From positions 6,877,246 through 6,941,245 of the forward strand of contig NC_087081.1 of assembly GCF_026151205.1 (NCBI RefSeq): 64,000 nucleotides of DNA, read 5' to 3'. The notes under the pieces are model-generated. The model made no database searches, was not told the origin of the DNA, and was given only the letters and a program-made list of their open reading frames with translations. Source of the stretch: Bolinopsis microptera. Taxonomy: Eukaryota > Ctenophora > Tentaculata > Lobata > Bolinopsidae. Numbering within the stretch: position 1 is the stretch's first letter; each line of letters begins with the position of its first letter. Made by a program: the position numbers and the translations under genes. This document shows positions 1-9,919 of the stretch, one piece after another.

Positions 1-130
1 AATTTTCAAGACTTGATGTCATCAATTTATTATCGGAGAAAAAAAGATTTAAATGGCTTTGCTCCAAATCGATTATTTGAAACTCTTACCAACCATCAAA
101 TTTTGAAAGAGAGAACAAAGCTTTCGAGCG

Positions 131-674
131 TGCTAAATCACTCTACGGTCGATCTTCGAGATTGTTCTAAAAGGGCCCCCGACCAGGGACAAAAGGATTT
201 CGCGGCATGTACGAAATCGCGAAATTTCCCATTCTCCGCGACAAATTTTATGTATAGTTTAATGTATAGCCTGTTAAATTTCGCGGTATCGCGAAATTTG
301 GCCAAAATAATCGCGAAATCCTTTTGTCCCTGCCCCCGACAGTTGAAACCAGCTTGAATCGATGTATTTTCGGACGCTGATTCAGAATCACCCCCAATCC
401 CATGACATAGGGCCGGGTTAAAATGCTCCCCTGCCGAGATATTGGCGAAAAACTGTCTTGATCACGTGATTTGACCGTGGAAGGAAGTTGGTCGAATTTT
501 TCTTTAGGGTTAGGGTTTCAGCATATGCTTTTGTTAGGGATTGGGTTAGTGTAGGAGTTGGGATCAGACTAGAGGGTTAGGGTTTCGAATGGTCGTTCAG
601 GGCCAGCTAGAGAACGGGTTGAAAAAGTCACGTGACAGTCGAGTGTAGAGTGATTACTGATTAATCATCATCCC
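131..674 (+). repeat. Dispersed repeat copy 1, interrupted by a MITE
   Basis: This stretch matches, in reverse complement, about 370 bp at 7655-8025. Both copies share the block starting GAGCGTGCT, the motif AATCACTCTAC near each end (inverted, TIR-like), the stretch CAGCATATGCTTTTGTTAGG, and GCTAGAGAACGGGTTG. The body contains a few TTAGGG-like motifs that are part of the repeat. The hAT MITE at 184-332 sits inside it, so this repeat is older than that insertion. The family is not recognised; the inverted ends suggest a nonautonomous DNA element. Confidence 0.7.
184..332. mobile_element. hAT-type MITE, copy 1 (149 bp)
   Basis: Perfect terminal inverted repeats begin CAGGGACAAAAGGATTTCGC and close with the reverse complement ending GTCCCTG. 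An exact 8-bp target duplication, CCCCCGAC, flanks it (176-183 and 333-340). An 8-bp duplication and CAGGG...CCCTG ends are typical of hAT transposons. The interior has no coding capacity and carries several subterminal CGCGAAAT motifs that could be transposase-binding repeats. It is identical over 149 bp to the copy at 4859-5007, so transposition was recent. Confidence 0.88.
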
Positions 675-675
675 A

Positions 676-768
676 AAGCTTTCAGAATCTAGAGATTATT
701 TGAATCAAATCGAACACAAAGGACCAACATAGATTAAATGTTTGATAATGGCTTAAATCGGTCTTTTC
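676..768 (+). repeat. Direct repeat, copy 1
   Basis: About 93 bp from GCTTTCAGAATCTAGAGATT to GGCTTAAATCGGTCTTTTC recur at 887-980 with a few substitutions. The 118 bp between the copies contain a hairpin. Probably a local duplication or the ends of a small element. Confidence 0.7.
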
Positions 769-847
769 GCAAATGGGTAGGGTTTGCAGTTTAGATAGCC
801 ATGTGGCACGCTGCAACTAAATTATTGAAGAAATTCTTCTCAAATAA

Positions 848-877
848 TTTAGTACGAGAAGAATTTCTCGTACTAAA
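848..877. repeat. Perfect hairpin, 13-bp arms
   Basis: TTTAGTACGAGAA, a 4-base GAAT spacer, then the exact reverse complement. A second small palindrome (GAAGAAATTCTTC) lies about 20 bp to the left. It sits between the direct repeats at 676-768 and 887-980. Confidence 0.7.
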
Positions 878-886
878 GAGACAAAG

Positions 887-980
887 AAAGCTTTCAGAAT
901 CTAGAGATTATCTGATTCAAATCGAACACAAAGAACCAAAATAGATTAATTGTTTGCTAATGGCTTAAATCGGTCTTTTC
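887..980 (+). repeat. Direct repeat, copy 2
   Basis: Second copy of the repeat at 676-768, sharing AATCTAGAGATTAT and GGCTTAAATCGGTCTTTTC. Confidence 0.7.
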
Positions 981-2280
981 TTCAAAAAACTATTACGAAA
1001 TTTCTTCAGAAAACTATTACGAAATGTTCTTTTTTGAATTCACTACATCCATCTTATATAACCATGATATTTTGACTCATGGTCAAACTCAAAGGTCTCA
1101 TTGATATTCATGTAAAAAGAAAAAAAATTAAATAAATTTCTAGCTCGAACACAATCCCCTTTACTCATTTCTCAAGACTACTTTAACTACCGTTCACTAA
1201 ACCTTGACTGCGACTTCGTTAACAAGGTTTGGCCGGTAGAGGGTCTGTAGTAGTCCCATTACCTTAGTATTGCTGTACATGTACTGCACAATCCCATTGC
1301 ACAAATTTTAAGAAAAAGTTTTGTCTCGTCAAGCTGATTACGATTCTGTATAAAGTATTTTTTAAAAAACTGACACTTAGAGTTATAATAGGTATTTTAA
1401 GCCTTAAAGTTAAATTTGCCATTTTTGGCCCTTTTTTACATGAATATTTTATCTTACTAAGACCTTTGAGGCCATATTTCGTACCTTAAATCTCAAAATT
1501 GAGATAAATCCGGTTTCAAAAACTTGGACATGATCATCAGCTACACTCACAAGAATTTTTGGAACGATATCTCAAGACTTGTGCTTTTGTGTGATTGGTA
1601 GCATGTACATATTTGTCCACCGTGAAAATTTCTGCTTCTCTCGACCTTATTTGGTTTGTAACTTCGTCATCTATTGTTCAATTATATAATCCTTTAGAGG
1701 GCTTTTTATATGGATTGATATCAGTTTTAAGTAAAAATATCAGTCAAAAACCTTGAAAAATGACTAAAACTACTACAGTGACAGACTTTACCAAATTGAA
1801 AGAAATCTCAAAAAGAAAAAGCGAATCTTTTCGAAAGTGCGTACTGTCGAAATATTTATTATACATTTTCATAGTTTGAAGACAAATCGAGGGTCCAACC
1901 AAAAAAGGTTTAATTAGTGTTATGTATGATGTTATGTATAATTTACTATTTTGTAATCTAGCACCGCAAATATTTAACATTTTGCCGCGAATTTCCGATT
2001 TTCAGCCGCAAATTCACCGCGAAGTTTGAATCTTCTACTGCGAATTGTAATCTCCTGCTTGCTATCTGATCTTTCGGCCTCAAAACACGAACAATTTATT
2101 TCGTTGCTGCAATATCGAATTATCATGACAAGTCTTCAATCCAAAAACCTAGTTTCGTCCCAAGAATAGATTCAATTGTATCCAAAAGAAGCCAAATAAA
2201 TAATAATTCCATACAACAGTCACCACAATCTGGCCTCTCAATGCATTTCTATGATAATTTTATATATTATATATATATAA
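981..2280. other. Noncoding, no clear feature
   Basis: AT-rich sequence without a credible exon. It includes a short tandem duplication (AAAACTATTACGAAAT, about 985-1030) and CGCGAA-type motifs near 1983-2045. Small open frames here lack codon character or splice sites. Confidence 0.5.
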
Positions 2281-2791
2281 ATTTGACCAAAACCCATAAT
2301 CATGGGTAGAGTGGACCGCTGCCAGTGTCTCTCTTTCCCAAACAAAAGGAAATGATATTAATTTGATTGACCGTTCTCAAATGCAAAATGATACCGAGAA
2401 TGAAATCGGTCGCTCGCTTTTCCCATTCATTCACGGCTTACGAATTGTAATAATTTTCGATTGATTACATGTCAATCAGATGCTGTAAAAATCTCTTTGG
2501 GTTGCGTTCGGGTCGATACCTAGTATTTCGGGGTAAGGGTGGTAGTTATCACTTATTGCATTAGCTGAAGTTTATTGAATCTTTATTGCCGAGTACAGCT
2601 GCCTGCTTTGAGTAGTTCTTCTTAATCTATTACAATTGTAAATGAATGGGAAAAGCGAGCGACCGATTTCATTCTCGGTATCATTTTGCATTTGAGAACG
2701 GTCAATCAAATTAATATCATTTCCTTTTGTTTGGGAAAGAGAGACACTGGCAGCGGTCCACTCTACCCATGATTATGGGTTTTGGTCAAAT
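2281..2791. repeat. Perfect 151-bp inverted repeat with 209-bp spacer
   Basis: Left arm 2281-2431 is the exact reverse complement of right arm 2641-2791 by direct reading. The left arm starts ATTTGACCAAAACCCATAAT and ends CCCATTCATT. After a short gap the match resumes in the spacer edges (GAATTGTAATA against its complement). There is no transposase frame and no obvious target duplication. It resembles a foldback or long-TIR nonautonomous element; the absence of mismatches suggests youth or gene conversion between arms. Confidence 0.9.
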
Positions 2792-4190
2792 ATCATCTCT
2801 TTTTGATTATAATGTCAGGGTACTTTATAAAGTCGAAATATAAACTGATATTTTCATTATAATAAGGAGGATGTTTCAACGATTTCGAAATTTTTCCTTT
2901 AAAAACATTTCCTTGTGTTTAGGTAAGCATATCGGTCCATCACTGACTGAATATACCACTTAATACTCATTCAAGTTGATATTAAATTCATATATAATGA
3001 CATTAAACTGTCGTGGCAAAGCAAAATTTGTTGGAAATCACGAATGAGCAAAATTCTCACCTTTCGCACGTGCAAACTTTGAGCGGACGTTGCATGCGCA
3101 TCCAATATTGAATCGCCGTAAATTTTTGCATGTAATTGTTTTATATATAGTTTGATAAGCATGCAAAGTTTCAAAGTATTTCAAGAAGAACTGTAATCAC
3201 AACGGCATTCTCAAGTTGACAGAAAATGACGAAAACAGCAATTTTCAGTGATTTTAGCAATTTTCTATCAATTTGGGCGTGTCCCCACGTGTGCAACTTT
3301 TCGATTTTCAACTTTAAAACTAGCCTAATGCACAATTTATACCTATAGGAAGCAGAACTGAGCTCCACAACCCAAGGAATGGCCCAACACCAAAGAATAC
3401 TAAATCGCAAAATTGACGTTTTTATAAAATAATTCTTCAAAAAAGCACAAACTTCAATGACAAATATCTTTATGAAGGAGCAAGCTAGAAAAACTTTCCG
3501 GTAGATTTTCAGAATGCTTGAACAATTATCTAAGGTGAAAATTTCCTCAGATTTTGAATAAAATTACTCCTTAATGGGTTAAAATTAATTTTAAAAGTTA
3601 TTACTTTGTCAAAAATCAAGTTTTAAAAACGGTTAACTTGATGACGTCATCAAGGGGTGTTTATGACGTCAAATAAAATTTTTATACAATGTAAACTAAA
3701 GTGTAAACAATTATTTTCAAGACCTGTGGTCGGAAATGGCTGTATCTTTTATACTTTTGAATCTATGGACACTTAAATACAGGCTACAATTGACTGGCAA
3801 AGCGTCTGTCCCTGAATATATATGTATATCTGTATGTATGTATATGTCCCGACAATCTGTCGTAAAACAAGGGGTTCTAGAAAACCCATTTCCCGATGCT
3901 CCTGAAACCTGAAACTTTTTTTGCAGTCAATTTGGTCAACGTCTAGACGCCCTGAAAAATTTCAGATCTCTAACTCAATTTTAACATGGTTTTTAGGGCA
4001 CCTGAATATGGCGATTTTGGGTTTTTTACCGAATTTCGTATAACAGTGCTGGCGAGTATTTTATGCAAATTTCTTAAAAGTCTGAACATAACTATTTTTT
4101 ATTCCTGTCATCTTTGACATCAAATTAGAATGGTTTGAACTAAAAATAAATCTGCTGAACGACTTCCGATGAGTCTTGATGCCTGGAAAA
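2792..4190. other. Noncoding; two CRE-like sites
   Basis: No exon stands out. GATGACGTCATC at about 3640 is a perfect palindromic CRE (TGACGTCA), and a second TGACGTCA follows at about 3664. A GT-donor-like site near 3062 on the minus strand ends a short open frame, but no matching acceptor is convincing. Confidence 0.4.
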
Positions 4191-4253
4191 CTCCGGCTGG
4201 AGGCGGCGGCCTTCGGCCGCCGCCTCCGGCCGGAGTGCACGCTTCGCGTGCAC
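4191..4253. repeat. Two adjacent GC-rich hairpins with TTC loops
   Basis: First hairpin: arms of 21 bases (4191-4211 and 4215-4235) paired throughout with one G:T wobble, around a TTC loop; core GGCGGCGGCC/GGCCGCCGCC. Second: GTGCACGC, TTC, GCGTGCAC (4235-4253), sharing one base with the first. This is about 75% GC inside AT-rich DNA. It lies directly before 18-bp tandem repeats at 4276-4346. Function unknown; it could fold stably in RNA or DNA. Confidence 0.9.
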
Positions 4254-4275
4254 AAAAGAGGCTTGTAACGTGTAC

Positions 4276-4346
4276 CAAAGGGGGTATAATAGTAAAAGGG
4301 GTATAATAGTAAAGGGGGTATAATAGTAAAGGGGGTATAATAGTAA
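4276..4346 (+). repeat. Four 17-18-bp tandem repeats
   Basis: Unit close to AAAGGGGGTATAATAGT, four copies, followed by a degenerate fifth (ATGGGGAACATAGTATACCC). Open frames on the minus strand across this stretch are products of the repeat (YYYTPF-type peptides) and are not called as genes. Confidence 0.85.
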
Positions 4347-4858
4347 ATGGGGAACATAGTATACCCACAATAAATGCAACGGTCGTGCTTGCCAACACTG
4401 TGATATTTAGATAGTTTTTAGCGGACAGCTTTTTCGCGGCTTTAGTAGTGTAGTATAGCTGCATGGTAGCACGATGAATACTAATTAGGGGATGTCACTA
4501 ATCTGGAAAACATCTAGTACCACGCGAATTTAGAGTTAGAAAGTTAGAACAGACCAGAGCTGCCCATGATTATCCGTGGAATCAACATGCATGTTGATCG
4601 ATTTCCTTTTGATTATTTAATGTTGATACAGCTTAGAGTTTAGTACGTTCGTGTTCTCCTAGAAGATTTTGCAGACATACTTGTTTACCTGAAAATTAAC
4701 ACGTGATCAATCATGGAATTATAGCATATATGGGATATTTGGGGTGATGCATATTTTTATGACGTCACATGTTGTAATGATTATACCACATATGGAAAAA
4801 TTGCATAATTTAATTACGTGTCAGCTTTCAGATAAACAAATAAACCTCGCCTTCCCAC

Positions 4859-5007
4859 CAGGGACAAAAGGATTTCGCGGCATGTACGAAATCGCGAAAT
4901 TTCCCATTCTCCGCGACAAATTTTATGTATAGTTTAATGTATAGCCTGTTAAATTTCGCGGTATCGCGAAATTTGGCCAAAATAATCGCGAAATCCTTTT
5001 GTCCCTG
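4859..5007. mobile_element. hAT-type MITE, copy 2 (149 bp)
   Basis: Identical in sequence and orientation to the MITE at 184-332, with the same CAGGGAC/GTCCCTG ends. Flanking octamers are CTTCCCAC (4851-4858) and CTCCCCAC (5008-5015), a target duplication with one substitution. No transposase gene is present in the window, so mobilisation would depend on an element elsewhere. Confidence 0.87.
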
Positions 5008-5428
5008 CTCCCCACCAGAATCTATTGGGGGACTTGTACCTTCCTGGCTTGCCAGGACGGACTTTTCAATCCAATTCAATTCAACCTTCATGTAGATATT
5101 ACACTGCTCAGGAGAAATGTGTCTAGTTACACCAGTACAATTTTTCTTAATCAAGGTTTATTAATATAATTAATTATACATTGTATTCCATTGCCGGCAT
5201 ATTGCAAGATCTGTGCCACTGCTGCGATTTTACTATTCACATTTTAGTTCATACATGTCGGATGTTTCGTTTTGTTTTGAGATAGGATTAGAATTTTGAA
5301 TCGTTCGCTATCGAGAGGATTTATTATATCATGGTGATGATGAAAGTGAATCATTACCTGGTGAAGAGTATGTTTTACATTATTATACTTGTCTAGCTAA
5401 TCAACTATAATGGAACTTGTTCCTGTAC

Positions 5429-5566
5429 TAACCATAGTAACCATAGTAACCATGGTAACCATAGTAACTATGGTAACCATAGTAACCATAGTAACCATAG
5501 TAACCATAGTAACCATAGTAACCATAGTAACCACAGTAACTATAGTAACCATAGTAACCATAGAAA
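5429..5566 (+). repeat. 9-bp tandem array, GTAACCATA
   Basis: About 15 copies of GTAACCATA with small variants. The unit is a multiple of three, so both strands are open (VTI and VTM repeats); these frames are not genes. The same motif recurs at about 5985, 6053, 8735, 8843, 8938 and 9040, and resembles half of an RFX X-box. Confidence 0.9.
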
Positions 5567-7654
5567 AAAATCGTGCGTGGTGTATAAGTATAACAACAGC
5601 GTAAGTTTCAAAACTAAAGTTAATTTGTAGCAGCGTGTCAGCTTTTGAAGCTTTACCAAAATGTAAGTGAACTGACTGTATTTTGTTTGGACAATAATAG
5701 CCATGAACTGTGCCTCCTAGCACTAAACATTAACTTTTGAACGATTAAAATTTAGCCAAACCGAAAAAAACACATACAAGTTACTACTTTATTAAGATTT
5801 TGATTATGATTTACTCTGTGAAGCAATATGAGAATTATAATAGTTCCATTGATCCGTGACATCGAGCTTGTGTCGCGTGACTAAATTAGTTTTCGCTGTA
5901 GTATATAAAAAAGTGCTTATTGTTATTATATACACCTGCAATTATGATAGTATCGGTGCAATTATTTCAACAATCACACTTGTGACTATGGTTACTATGG
6001 TTACTTGAGCTTCTTTCTACAGTCTGATCTTTCCTGTCGGTGTATAATCCATTGTAACCATAGTAACCATGATCCATTGATAATGATGTCACTCACCTGA
6101 CACGCAGGTTGCACAATTATCTTAGTCACTCTTCAAACACGCTTGTTAGTCAATTAAAATAATTAGGGCCTTCTTAATCTTGAAATAATGATAATTGTTG
6201 AACTTGTATCCGGCCTTGCAAAGGACTGTTTATTGTCCTTCATCGTGCAGCCTTATTACAGAGCAGCCTTACTACTGAATTCAGTGCAAACTTTCTATAG
6301 TTCTGTCTAATTCTTCTGCAAATTCTGTAAAATTCTAAGAAGTAGGCTTCATGTTAAGCTGAAATCAAGATTATATGTTCCAGTTTCTAGGTTACTAGGT
6401 TACTAGGTTTCTAATTGTTACGTACCAGTCCCCAAACAAACATCGCCGCTCTTCGTTTTGTCTATTCATGTTGCTCTGTCAAATTGTGTCAATTTTGTTT
6501 TATACGTATTTTTGTCCGTGTCTCTTCCATTTTTAAAAGTCCTATCATAACTGCTGAACAAGGATTATTCAATTTCAATAAGTCTCGCCAAAAGTTCAAG
6601 CTTTACTTCTGATACTTCTGCATCAGATAATCTTGCGTCATTACCGTACACTTTACAGCTGTAACGTTCTTCTTTTTACTGATATTCATAGATGTGGATT
6701 CTGGTGGGGAAGTGATCCTTATTCTTTGACACGTGTTAGTAATTTATGGGGTTTAATTATGGTGTTTGATTGTAAACAGTGGAAGTTGATTGGTTAATTG
6801 CTATCACGTGTAAAAAAAAAACACTTTTTGTTGTTATTCATAGCTAAGATGTCGCACCATCGCAATAAGTGAATTATTCCCAGATAAGGATTGTAAGCAG
6901 ACAAATACAACCTGTTCCCATTCAGGTTAACTCTGGTAATTGACCATTGACCCTGTTAACTTTTGTTCACTTCTGTCAACTTCGGCTCACACGGTTCGGA
7001 AATTTTAGAATGTCTGAATTTATCGAGCGGATAGTTGTCTATTTGAAGCTTATTCTATCGTTTGATTATTCTTTTGATTGCCTTCTTGACTCAAGGCATG
7101 TGTCAAATTTACAACATCTAAGTTACTCAATCGAAGAGAAATCAAGCGTTTAATTGACCAACAGTTTGATCAATAATCTGTAGAGGATTCTATTCCGTAT
7201 CCTTACAAACATCGTTATTCTTTATTCTTGATATTGTACGATCAAAAGTCACGTTTGATTGAATTCAGAGAATGTTATTAATAAAGAAATGTCTAAAATA
7301 ATTGAGAAAGGGGTTAGCTAGTTGATTGTTTTTAAAGTCATGAAATAACCGTATTATATGTCACCCAGCTAGGCTGATAATCTGTGATTTGTCCACTTAC
7401 CTTTACGCTAATTAACCCTATAAAATGCACATTTAATATCGATTATGAACATGAAAGAGATCCTTCATCTGCAATAATCGCTAACTGTTAGTTTAGCTTT
7501 TCCCGGAATCGTGTCTCGATTTTCGCTTCTTTATTTTAATTTGTTTAATATCCGTCTGAAATTAATTAAATGACCATGTTCAAAAACCACCGTTCATTAC
7601 AATGATATTTTGATTCTTTTTGATTCGCGGTTTATCTGTCCGTCCCCGTTTGGA
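5567..7654. other. Noncoding, scattered short repeats
   Basis: AT-rich. Contains isolated GGTTACTATGGTTAC-like motifs near 5987 and 6055, and a 9-bp repeat GGTTACTAG near 6390-6409. A donor-like CAG|gtgagtg on the minus strand near 6093 has no convincing exon attached. No gene called. Confidence 0.4.
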
Positions 7655-8025
7655 TGATGATTAATCACTCTACAATCGACTGTCACGTGACTTTTTCAAC
7701 CCGTTCTCTAGCTGGCCCTGAACGACTATTCGAAACCCCAACACTCCAATCTGACCCCAACCCTAACCCTAACTCAATCCCTAACAAAAGCATATGCTGA
7801 AACCCTAACCGGGCCAACCCTGACGAGAAATTAGACCAACTTCCTTATACGGTCACATCACGTGATCGAGACAGTTTTTCGCCAATATCTTGCCAGGGGA
7901 GCATTTGTACCCTATGTCATGAGTGTGATTCGGAATCAGCTTCCGAAAATACATCGATTCAAGTCGGTTTCAACTTTAAGAAAAATTTTGAAAATCGAGA
8001 GTAGAGTGATTCAGCACGCTCGTCC
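7655..8025 (-). repeat. Dispersed repeat copy 2, inverted
   Basis: Reverse complement matches 131-674 without the MITE. It has AATCACTCTAC-type inverted ends (7671 and about 8010) and shared internal blocks such as TCACGTGACTTTTTCAACCC. This copy shows the empty state of the site occupied by the MITE in copy 1, though the sequence around that site has diverged. Confidence 0.75.
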
Positions 8026-8517
8026 CCGTATATAACTTTGAAAATTATCGTTTTTCCTCAACCCACTGTTTCCTTTGCAACCTTTCTTATTCCAATTCTA
8101 TACTTTTCTAAACTAAAGTTTAACTTTATAAACTAACTCCCAACTTTCTTCAAACTTATGTCTGCTTACTTCTTTACTTGTCAACTTGTGCCTGCCCTAA
8201 CCAGTCCGAGCCTTCTCCCAGTCTAAACATTCTTTGTTGCTATTGATTTTATCCAAGTTTTCTTGTTGTATACTTCTCCCAACTCTGTATTATTTGATGA
8301 AAGTTTTGAATCATATAAAGACAGCTGCACTGGAGAGCTTATCACCTCTTAATCTATTTAATTAGTCATAACAAAAATTAATTTATCAAATAAGACGATC
8401 TTCAACCTCTAATTAATCAACTTATTATCCTATTGCGGCCAGGATAAACTATGTATCTGTGGACGCGTAAACTAGTTAGGTGAACAAAGTTGTCAGATGA
8501 ACAAAGTTCACCCACAG

Positions 8518-8594
8518 CCACTATCTGATCGTTTTAACGATGAACCGATCTTACAAGATTACATTAGAACCTTTGACAAGCCCGCACTGAAGCC
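8518..8594 (+). CDS. Exon of unrecognised gene B (5' of pair)
   Basis: Acceptor TTCACCCACAG precedes 8518 and donor CC|gtgagtatgg follows 8594. The 77-nt exon is open in phase 0 and reads PLSDRFNDEPILQDYIRTFD and on to PALK, ending in two bases (CC, phase 2). The next exon at 9407 begins with the one base needed and continues the frame, giving proline at the junction. That phase agreement plus two consensus sites is the main support. Family not recognised; upstream exons are not found in the window. Confidence 0.65.
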
Positions 8595-8667
8595 GTGAGT
8601 ATGGAGAAATCAGCAGTTTTAGATGACATACATTATATGATCATACCATCTGTTCCAATATCATATT

Positions 8668-9127
8668 ATGGCCATAATATTATCATATCATTATATTGTA
8701 TTTACTGGGGTTGTGCGGGGTCTGGAATTGTGGTAATCATAGTAACCATAGTAACCATTGTAACCAGTCCAGGATTAATAATATTATCATATCATTATAT
8801 TAAATTTACTGGGGTTGTGGGGTCTGGAATTGTGGTAACCATAGTAACCATAGTAACCATTGTAACCAGTCCAGGATTAATAACATTATCATATCATTAT
8901 ATTAAATTTACTGGGGTTGTGGGGTCTGGAATTGTGGTAACCATAGTAACCATTATAGCCATAGTAACCAGTCCAGGATTAATAATATTATCATATCATT
9001 ATATTAAATTTACTGGGGTTGTGTGGTCTGGAATTGTGGTAACCATAGTAACCATTATAACCATAGTAACCAGTCCAGGATTAATAATATTATCATATCA
9101 TTATATTACATTTACTGGGGTTGTGGG
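8668..9127 (+). repeat. 102-bp satellite, four to five units, intronic
   Basis: CCAGGATTA recurs at 8769, 8871, 8973 and 9075, exactly 102 bp apart. Each unit has TATCATATCATTATATT, then TTTACTGGGGTTGTG, then GTAACCATAGTAACC clusters. Because 102 is a multiple of three, a 190-codon open frame crosses the array, but the array lies wholly within the intron between the exons at 8518 and 9407 and I do not call it coding. Confidence 0.9.
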
Positions 9128-9406
9128 GTATGGAAATTGGAATTGTGGGATGTTTAACTCAATTTAACATGGTATCACGTGGTTGCAGAGAGTATTCTCT
9201 ACAATTATAAACATTTTATTGAAATATGAATGAGGATTCCACTATATCACTACAGGATTTGAGAAAGATATTGCTTCAACTCTCTTCTACAATACCACTG
9301 TCCTATAGAAGTTTAAAACTATAGTATTGATCAATTCGATAAAATTTATAATAAATTAGAAATTAATCGTATAATTAATTAGATAATTAATTACTTAATC
9401 CCTCAG

Positions 9407-9482
9407 GTCGGATACCAGCGTAGCTAGTAAACCGCAGTTTGGTGCCCTCTGTCCTGTCGACACGATGGAAATCCAATTCACG
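9407..9482 (+). CDS. Exon of unrecognised gene B (3' of pair)
   Basis: Acceptor TTACTTAATCCCTCAG is followed by a 76-nt exon ending ACG|gtgagttt. Read in phase 2 it gives SDTSVASKPQFGALCP then VDTMEIQFT, ending in phase 0. It joins the 8518-8594 exon without a stop. The other frames contain stops. No downstream exon is identified; the next 437 bases before the minus-strand GPCR show no clear acceptor-exon pair. Function unknown. Confidence 0.65.
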
Positions 9483-9919
9483 GTGAGTTTCAGTTAGAAA
9501 TTACAAATATTCGGGTAAAACATTCACTTATCTGTCAAATAACAACCACCGCGCTCTAGAGCCGATTTTAAACCGCTTTTAAACCGGCCTATAGCTAGTT
9601 CAGAGCTTTTCTAGATCCAGTCTAATAGCTAGTCTAGATTTGGTCGGTTCTAAAACAGGTCTGACTGTAGAGGGATGGACGGTGTTTGACCTTTAATTCC
9701 CTGACGATCTGCTTAAAATAAAACTATTTGCGTGGCTTACCAAGTATCTAATCAGCGAATATTAAGAAACAATTAACATTATGAGAAAGTCAATAACCGT
9801 CAAATAAACAATAAAAAGGAAAACCAAACTCTTTTACGTTTCGAAAATTGCTAGGTAACCTATTAACTTAGTAGTAACTAAGTAACGAAATGTATACCTA
9901 GTAACAAGGTAAATGTATC
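9483..9919. other. Noncoding spacer before the GPCR 3' end
   Basis: Probably intron of gene B and/or the 3' flank of the minus-strand GPCR. No feature recognised apart from short GTTACTAGG-like motifs near 9850-9905. Confidence 0.4.

Noticed and set aside
505-590. TTAGGG-like motifs, possible interstitial telomere
   Set aside because: They are few, degenerate and part of a dispersed repeat shared with 7655-8025.
4061-4464. Three overlapping minus-strand frames rich in Tyr/Pro
   Set aside because: Products of the 18-bp repeat and GC hairpin.
8595-9167. 190-codon frame across the 102-bp satellite
   Set aside because: Period divisible by three keeps it open; it lies between a consensus donor and acceptor.
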